A program made the position numbers and the translations under genes. From NCBI GenBank assembly GCA_017134815.1, contig CP071032.1, positions 2,600,001-2,664,000 of the forward strand: a stretch of DNA of 64,000 nucleotides. The letters are read 5' to 3'. Positions within the stretch are counted from its first letter, which is position 1; every line of letters starts with the position of its first letter. The notes under the pieces were generated by a model that saw only the letters and a program-made list of their open reading frames with translations, was not told where the DNA came from and ran no database searches. This DNA is from Lentisphaerota bacterium (lineage in GTDB: Bacteria; Verrucomicrobiota; Lentisphaeria; Victivallales; Victivallaceae). Shown here one piece after another: positions 60,059 through 64,000 of this stretch.

Positions 60059-60952
60059 AAAAATCCCCCTTTAATAATTAAACATAAAATAATCCCTCAA
60101 TATTGATCAGCAGGATAATAAAATACAAATTACACCTCTAATTACAAGTAAACTGGTGCAGAAAAGCTATTTAAAAGTCCTTTTAACTTATATCCATTAT
60201 TTCTTGCTTTAAATAATAAATAATTAAGCAAGAAGATAAGTTTTTTTATTAAAATAAGGTTTAAGCATATGTTTATACTCTCTCTATTAGAACCATTTGA
60301 TTAATTTTAAGTAGCCTGGCTTATTCTGGAAGCTGCACATTAAGAAGTGAAGTTTAGAAAATGTTTCTTTCTTGTGGTCATATAAAGATTTCAGTATGGG
60401 CTGTTATAGATTTGAGTTTTTTCTATTATGTTGGAGAAATGGACAAAGTTTTATATTTGAAAATCCTACAATATACTTTAACTGTTGGCACAGCTTTAAT
60501 CTTTCCATTAACTATATTTTAATGATACTATTTATTATAAGAGCGTTTATATTATGGTTATTTAAAAATAGAAACCATATTTGTTCTGTAAAATATGGAT
60601 GTGCATTTTTTTAATAATTAAATAGTCTGTTTTCTGGTTGTAGATCAGTGGCTTTTTCTAGCAGAAAAAACGCTAACTTATGGAACAAAACCGTATGCTG
60701 CTGTACTATCTATTTAGTGGAGTTCTCTTTAGGATGAAATTGTCTTGAGATTTACTGATTTTTCTATTCAGTTTAGAGGCATCGGAGTAATTATACTAAT
60801 AACTATAAGGAGCTATGCTTATGGTCAGTTGAGTAAATAAATTTATTTAATTATTAACCTTTCCTTTTCATTCCAGCCTGGATCACCTTTGATCTTTTTT
60901 GAATTCTAATAAATTCACCATTCAAACAACTCACAGGATACTTACACAGAAA
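60059..60952. other. Long AT-rich noncoding region
   Basis: Nearly 900 bases contain only short chance ORFs. An 80-codon ORF at 60372-60614 starts with TTG and is full of Phe, Trp and Cys in a way that does not resemble a protein. The region separates divergent genes and may hold their promoters. Confidence 0.5.
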
Positions 60953-62128
60953 ATGAAAAAAAATCTTTTGAATGCTGCCTTGCTGCTTGCTTTATTCTTT
61001 CCATTGGCCTCTTTCTCTGCTGAAAAGTATGAATTTAATGATTCACATATACATCTAACTAACTATATTCAAACGGGACCAAGCCTGAAATACTTTCTGA
61101 ATAGAATGAATAAAAACGGCGTAAAACGCAGTGCAATCTGCGGTTTACCATTACAGTTAGAATGGAATGTTGACATGGATGGTGATAAGCAGCCTTCCTA
61201 CTACCTTGACACTAATGCCAAACTGTACTACTACAGCGCTGTTGATTCAATTATAGCCAGAGAATATCTGGCACTTCCCAGAAAAGACCAGAAACGGTTC
61301 GATCCTATGATCTGCGGCTTTAACCCGGCAGATGCCAACAGCGTAAATCATATAAAACAGATTATTTCCATGTATCCGGGAGTTTTTTCCGGTATTGGAG
61401 AATTCAGCATATATAAGGAAAACGTTTCTGGAAAGATAGCCGGAAATAGTGCAACCTTAAGCAGTCCTGCACTTGGACGACTGTTTAAACTTGCCGCAGA
61501 AATAGGTTTAGTTGTGACCATTCATTGTGACATTGACAGCCCTAATGAAGGAAAGACAGCCCAGCGAATGCCGCGTTATTTTACGGCAATGTACAAGCTT
61601 TTAAAGAAATACCCTGATACCACAGTAATTTGGGCGCACACTGGTCTGGGAAGGAATGTGTACCCAACATCACATCACTTTGAGTGCCTTAAAATGATCC
61701 TGGATAACTGCCCCAATGTAATGTTTGACATATCATGGGATGAAGTCGCTGAAAAAGTTACCAGAGATGAACAGACTATTAATAAATGGGCACAGCTGTT
61801 GAAAGATTACCCGGATAGATTTCTATTTGGAACTGATTCTGTCGCTCCATCATCAAACAAGTACAGTCGTGAAATACACATGTATGACAAGCTGTGGAAT
61901 GTATTGCCCAAAAATGTTCAAGTACAGGTCAAATTTCAAAATTATGAACGCGTTTTTAACCAAGCCAATCTAAGGGTTAGAGCTTGGGAACAGAAGCACC
62001 TCGCTAATTTGAGTCCGAAGATTAATTGGCCTCATCAGAATGACGACAGCAGCTTAAAAAAACAGGTTTATTCTGAAAAGATCAAGTTTGCCAAACCAGA
62101 TAGTTCAGAGAATAAAGTTTCTTTATAA
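60953..62128 (+). CDS. Secreted amidohydrolase-type metal-dependent hydrolase
   Basis: The ATG at 60953 gives a signal peptide (MKKNLLNAALLLALFFPLASFSAE). The 391-aa protein has the TIM-barrel amidohydrolase pattern: DSHIHLT with the HxH pair, VVTIHCDID, VIWAHTGLG and RFLFGTDSV with the late aspartate. This fits the Amidohydro_2 (decarboxylase or lactonase-like) group rather than classical amidases. Periplasmic localisation is less usual for this family. Its gene follows a noncoding region and no partner gene is adjacent. Confidence 0.82.
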   Translation: MKKNLLNAALLLALFFPLASFSAEKYEFNDSHIHLTNYIQTGPSLKYFLNRMNKNGVKRSAICGLPLQLEWNVDMDGDKQPSYYLDTNAKLYYYSAVDSIIAREYLALPRKDQKRFDPMICGFNPADANSVNHIKQIISMYPGVFSGIGEFSIYKENVSGKIAGNSATLSSPALGRLFKLAAEIGLVVTIHCDIDSPNEGKTAQRMPRYFTAMYKLLKKYPDTTVIWAHTGLGRNVYPTSHHFECLKMILDNCPNVMFDISWDEVAEKVTRDEQTINKWAQLLKDYPDRFLFGTDSVAPSSNKYSREIHMYDKLWNVLPKNVQVQVKFQNYERVFNQANLRVRAWEQKHLANLSPKINWPHQNDDSSLKKQVYSEKIKFAKPDSSENKVSL

Positions 62129-62575
62129 TCAGGCAGAATGCATTGCCGGCGCAATGGATAGAAATATACTCTGTATGGCTGGCTCTTGATAGCCGTATAC
62201 AGCCTGTCACAATGCCTGCTGGCGTCCTCTGAAACTCCTTTTAAAAAGTAAAGCCTTCCGACTGGGTAATCGGAAGGCCTCAGCAAAAGAAGAAGAGAAG
62301 AAACACTCTTGATATTCAGGTAGGACCTGCGATGTTCTCTTTCTATAAAATTCGATTGTCTTTACCGCATCAAAATCCAGGACTTTACAGGCAAAGGAAT
62401 GATGCGTTGAATTTGAGGGCTGCAAAAGTTTTGATTATTCATACAAAACTTCTTTCAACCTGTTTGGCACTTCGATGCGAAAATAAAAAAATTATTCAAA
62501 ATTTCTTGATGAAAATCAGTACGGCCTGAATTCAGAGACGAATAACATCTCTGAACCTTCTTGCCTCATGCAATG
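62129..62575. other. Intergenic region between amidohydrolase and bdhA
   Basis: It contains a 9-bp hairpin (GCCTTCCGA/TCGGAAGGC at 62253-62278). On the minus strand the hairpin is followed by a T-rich stretch and may terminate bdhA transcripts, although it lies about 300 bases beyond the stop. Short ORFs here look random. Confidence 0.45.
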
Positions 62576-63367
62576 TCACTGCATATTCCAGCCGTGTGAA
62601 ACTATTAGTGACTGACCTGTCAAGGCATTGGTCTCAAATGAAGCAAAGAACAAAGCAACATTTGCAACATCTTCCTGGGACGAGAATTCGTTATCGACAG
62701 TGTTTTTAAGCATTGATTTTTTAACTTCCTCTTCGGATATGCCTTCAACCGCCGCTCGCTCAGGAATCTGTTTTTCAACTAAATGCGACCATACAAATCC
62801 AGGACAGATAAGATTAGCGGTTATGTTGTGATCGCCGCCTTCTACCGCAATGGACTTGTTTAAGCCAACCAGACCATGCTTAGCTGCAACATAGGCAGCC
62901 TTGTTTGGTGAGGCGCATACGGAATGAGTTGAGCCCACAGTAATAATTTTACCGCCGGTTCCCTGTTTAATCATTTGCTTCATACATTCACGGGCCGCAA
63001 TAAAACCGCCAGTCAAGTGAATGTTTAGAAGTTTGGTAAAGTCTTCCGTATTGAATTCAACAATCGGGTGAATCGTCTGGATACCTGCATTATTAATCAG
63101 TATATCGACTTTGCCAAAAGTTTTTACTGTATCCGCAACACATTGCTTAATCTGATCCTCATACAAAACGTTCAAGCCACATCCAAGAGCTTCAGCACCT
63201 GTTTCAGCAGCTATTTCCTGGGCAGCTTTCTGAGCATCTTCCTGCTTGCGACCGGTAACAACCACCTTTGCGCCGCTGGCAGCCAGTTTTTCAGCAATAG
63301 CCCTGCCGATTCCCATAGTTGAACCAGTTATAATTGCAACTTTATTTTCTAGGTTCATAAAACTCAT
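62576..63367 (-). CDS. bdhA: D-3-hydroxybutyrate dehydrogenase (SDR family)
   Basis: The 263-aa short-chain dehydrogenase has TGSTMGIGRAIAE, NNAGIQ, catalytic Ser in VGSTHS and YVAAKHG. The C-terminal block (EKQIPERAAVEGISEEEVKK, then FETNALTGQSLIVSHGW) is characteristic of 3-hydroxybutyrate dehydrogenases. It interconverts 3-hydroxybutyrate and acetoacetate with NAD. The upstream neighbour is acetoacetate decarboxylase, so the two form an acetoacetate module, 16 bases apart. Confidence 0.92.
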   Translation of the reverse strand: MSFMNLENKVAIITGSTMGIGRAIAEKLAASGAKVVVTGRKQEDAQKAAQEIAAETGAEALGCGLNVLYEDQIKQCVADTVKTFGKVDILINNAGIQTIHPIVEFNTEDFTKLLNIHLTGGFIAARECMKQMIKQGTGGKIITVGSTHSVCASPNKAAYVAAKHGLVGLNKSIAVEGGDHNITANLICPGFVWSHLVEKQIPERAAVEGISEEEVKKSMLKNTVDNEFSSQEDVANVALFFASFETNALTGQSLIVSHGWNMQ

Positions 63368-63383
63368 GATAGTACTCCAAAGT

Positions 63384-64000
63384 TTATTTCAGATAGTCAA
63401 TTGCTACTTCAGCGTAGGGGAGAGTCAAGTCTGCTAAAAAATGAGAGGCTGAAAGAACCTCACGAATCGGAAGTTCATTGACTGGAGCCATGGCGTGTGA
63501 GTGCAGCTCGAGCGCGCATGGACCTGTAAATGCCCATTTAACATCAATTTCAGTCATATAATAGCGAACCAGTTGACAAATTGCCGGAGTCCCGTCAACA
63601 GAAGGAATACTCTTTACCAGGAAATTCTGACCGCCAAGGGCTTCCTGCAGCTTCAGTTTGTCGAGCTCTTTAAATTTATATCCCATGGTTCCTGTGGCAA
63701 CCCGGACTTTTCCATAATCAAGGGTTCCGAGCAGCGTGTCACAGTCGATCTCCAGCTTTGGAGCCGCTGTTTTTTTCGGGAACCCCCAGATTTCTCTACC
63801 GCCGGCAATAGGAGGATGGCAGTTCAGGAACATTGAGTGAACATAACTGCCTGGTTTTCCTTCATAAGTAACCGGGATAACTTGTCCAGATTCGCAAAAA
63901 TCCCCAAACCCGTATGAGTCAGGCATTTTCATGAATTCATACTTTACGATGGGCTCTGGAGCCTCAAGTCCCTTAGGAAGAATGCGTTTTATGGCATCTT
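63384..64000 (-). CDS. adc: Acetoacetate decarboxylase (5' end outside window)
   Basis: The frame enters from the right edge and ends at 63384; about 204 residues are seen. Family motifs include [27 protein letters not shown] with the Schiff-base lysine, and a conserved C-terminus with [16 protein letters not shown]. The enzyme decarboxylates acetoacetate to acetone and CO2. Together with bdhA it could consume or make C4 keto acids. The upstream start lies beyond the window. Confidence 0.92.
   Translation of the reverse strand, partial: DAIKRILPKGLEAPEPIVKYEFMKMPDSYGFGDFCESGQVIPVTYEGKPGSYVHSMFLNCHPPIAGGREIWGFPKKTAAPKLEIDCDTLLGTLDYGKVRVATGTMGYKFKELDKLKLQEALGGQNFLVKSIPSVDGTPAICQLVRYYMTEIDVKWAFTGPCALELHSHAMAPVNELPIREVLSASHFLADLTLPYAEVAIDYLK

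Noticed and set aside
60372-60614. 80-codon ORF in the noncoding stretch upstream of the amidohydrolase
   Set aside because: TTG start, no ribosome site, low-complexity aromatic composition typical of AT-rich noncoding DNA.

Overview
The window looks like a chromosomal segment of an anaerobic or facultatively anaerobic Gram-negative-type bacterium. Many proteins carry lipoprotein signals, one looks like an ABC-transport auxiliary lipoprotein, and an FtsW/RodA cell-wall gene is present. Anaerobic metabolism is indicated by a [FeFe]-hydrogenase maturase (HydE), a class III (glycyl radical) ribonucleotide reductase and an EtfBA/FAD-oxidase lactate-dehydrogenase-type operon. The gene set, a 34-residue very basic protein, DUF3857 and STAS/RsbW genes, and weak Shine-Dalgarno usage for some genes suggest the PVC superphylum, perhaps Lentisphaerota. 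That placement is inference; no marker search was run.

Layout. 1-4771: hydE (cut by the left edge), a HAD hydrolase and an M24 peptidase on the minus strand, then plsY-gpsA for phospholipid synthesis. 4868-12463: a co-directional cassette of phage-tail type (a four-repeat protein, two unknowns, a collagen-like tail fibre, an XkdW-like accessory protein and a phospholipase-A2-like phage protein), then a small membrane protein and three lipoproteins. 12543-14437: a response regulator and a Nudix hydrolase. 14630-17226: NrdR-type boxes, nrdD lacking its glycyl radical domain, that domain as a separate 50-aa ORF, and a strong terminator. 17537-22898: a GH31 alpha-glucosidase, a GH14 beta-amylase and cysS. 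22995-36929, all minus strand: a STAS/anti-sigma/STAS switch, hpt, two lipoproteins, rsmE, an Lrp-type regulator, an EF-G paralogue, a zinc-ribbon protein, typA, a methyltransferase, and ftsW preceded by a PBP-like protein that stops where the transpeptidase domain should begin. 37268-47023: a lipoprotein, asnB, mtfA and a SorC-regulated operon (inositol-phosphatase-like, etfB, etfA, FAD oxidase, Zn dehydrogenase). 47580-53405: an unknown membrane protein, the 34-aa basic protein, a 1268-aa DUF3857/transglutaminase protein and an Asp/Glu racemase. 53714-62128: tRNA-Lys(CTT) followed by an AT-rich accessory stretch with small HTH genes, a toxin-antitoxin-like pair with dyad operators, a probably frameshifted membrane ORF, two paralogous secreted cysteine-rich proteins of unknown family and a secreted amidohydrolase. 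62576-64000: 3-hydroxybutyrate dehydrogenase and acetoacetate decarboxylase (cut by the right edge).

The two observations I consider most likely to be new are the split class III ribonucleotide reductase, broken inside its zinc knuckle, and the transpeptidase-less FtsI/PBP2-like pedestal protein overlapping ftsW. The two secreted cysteine-rich paralogues and the phage-tail cassette come next.
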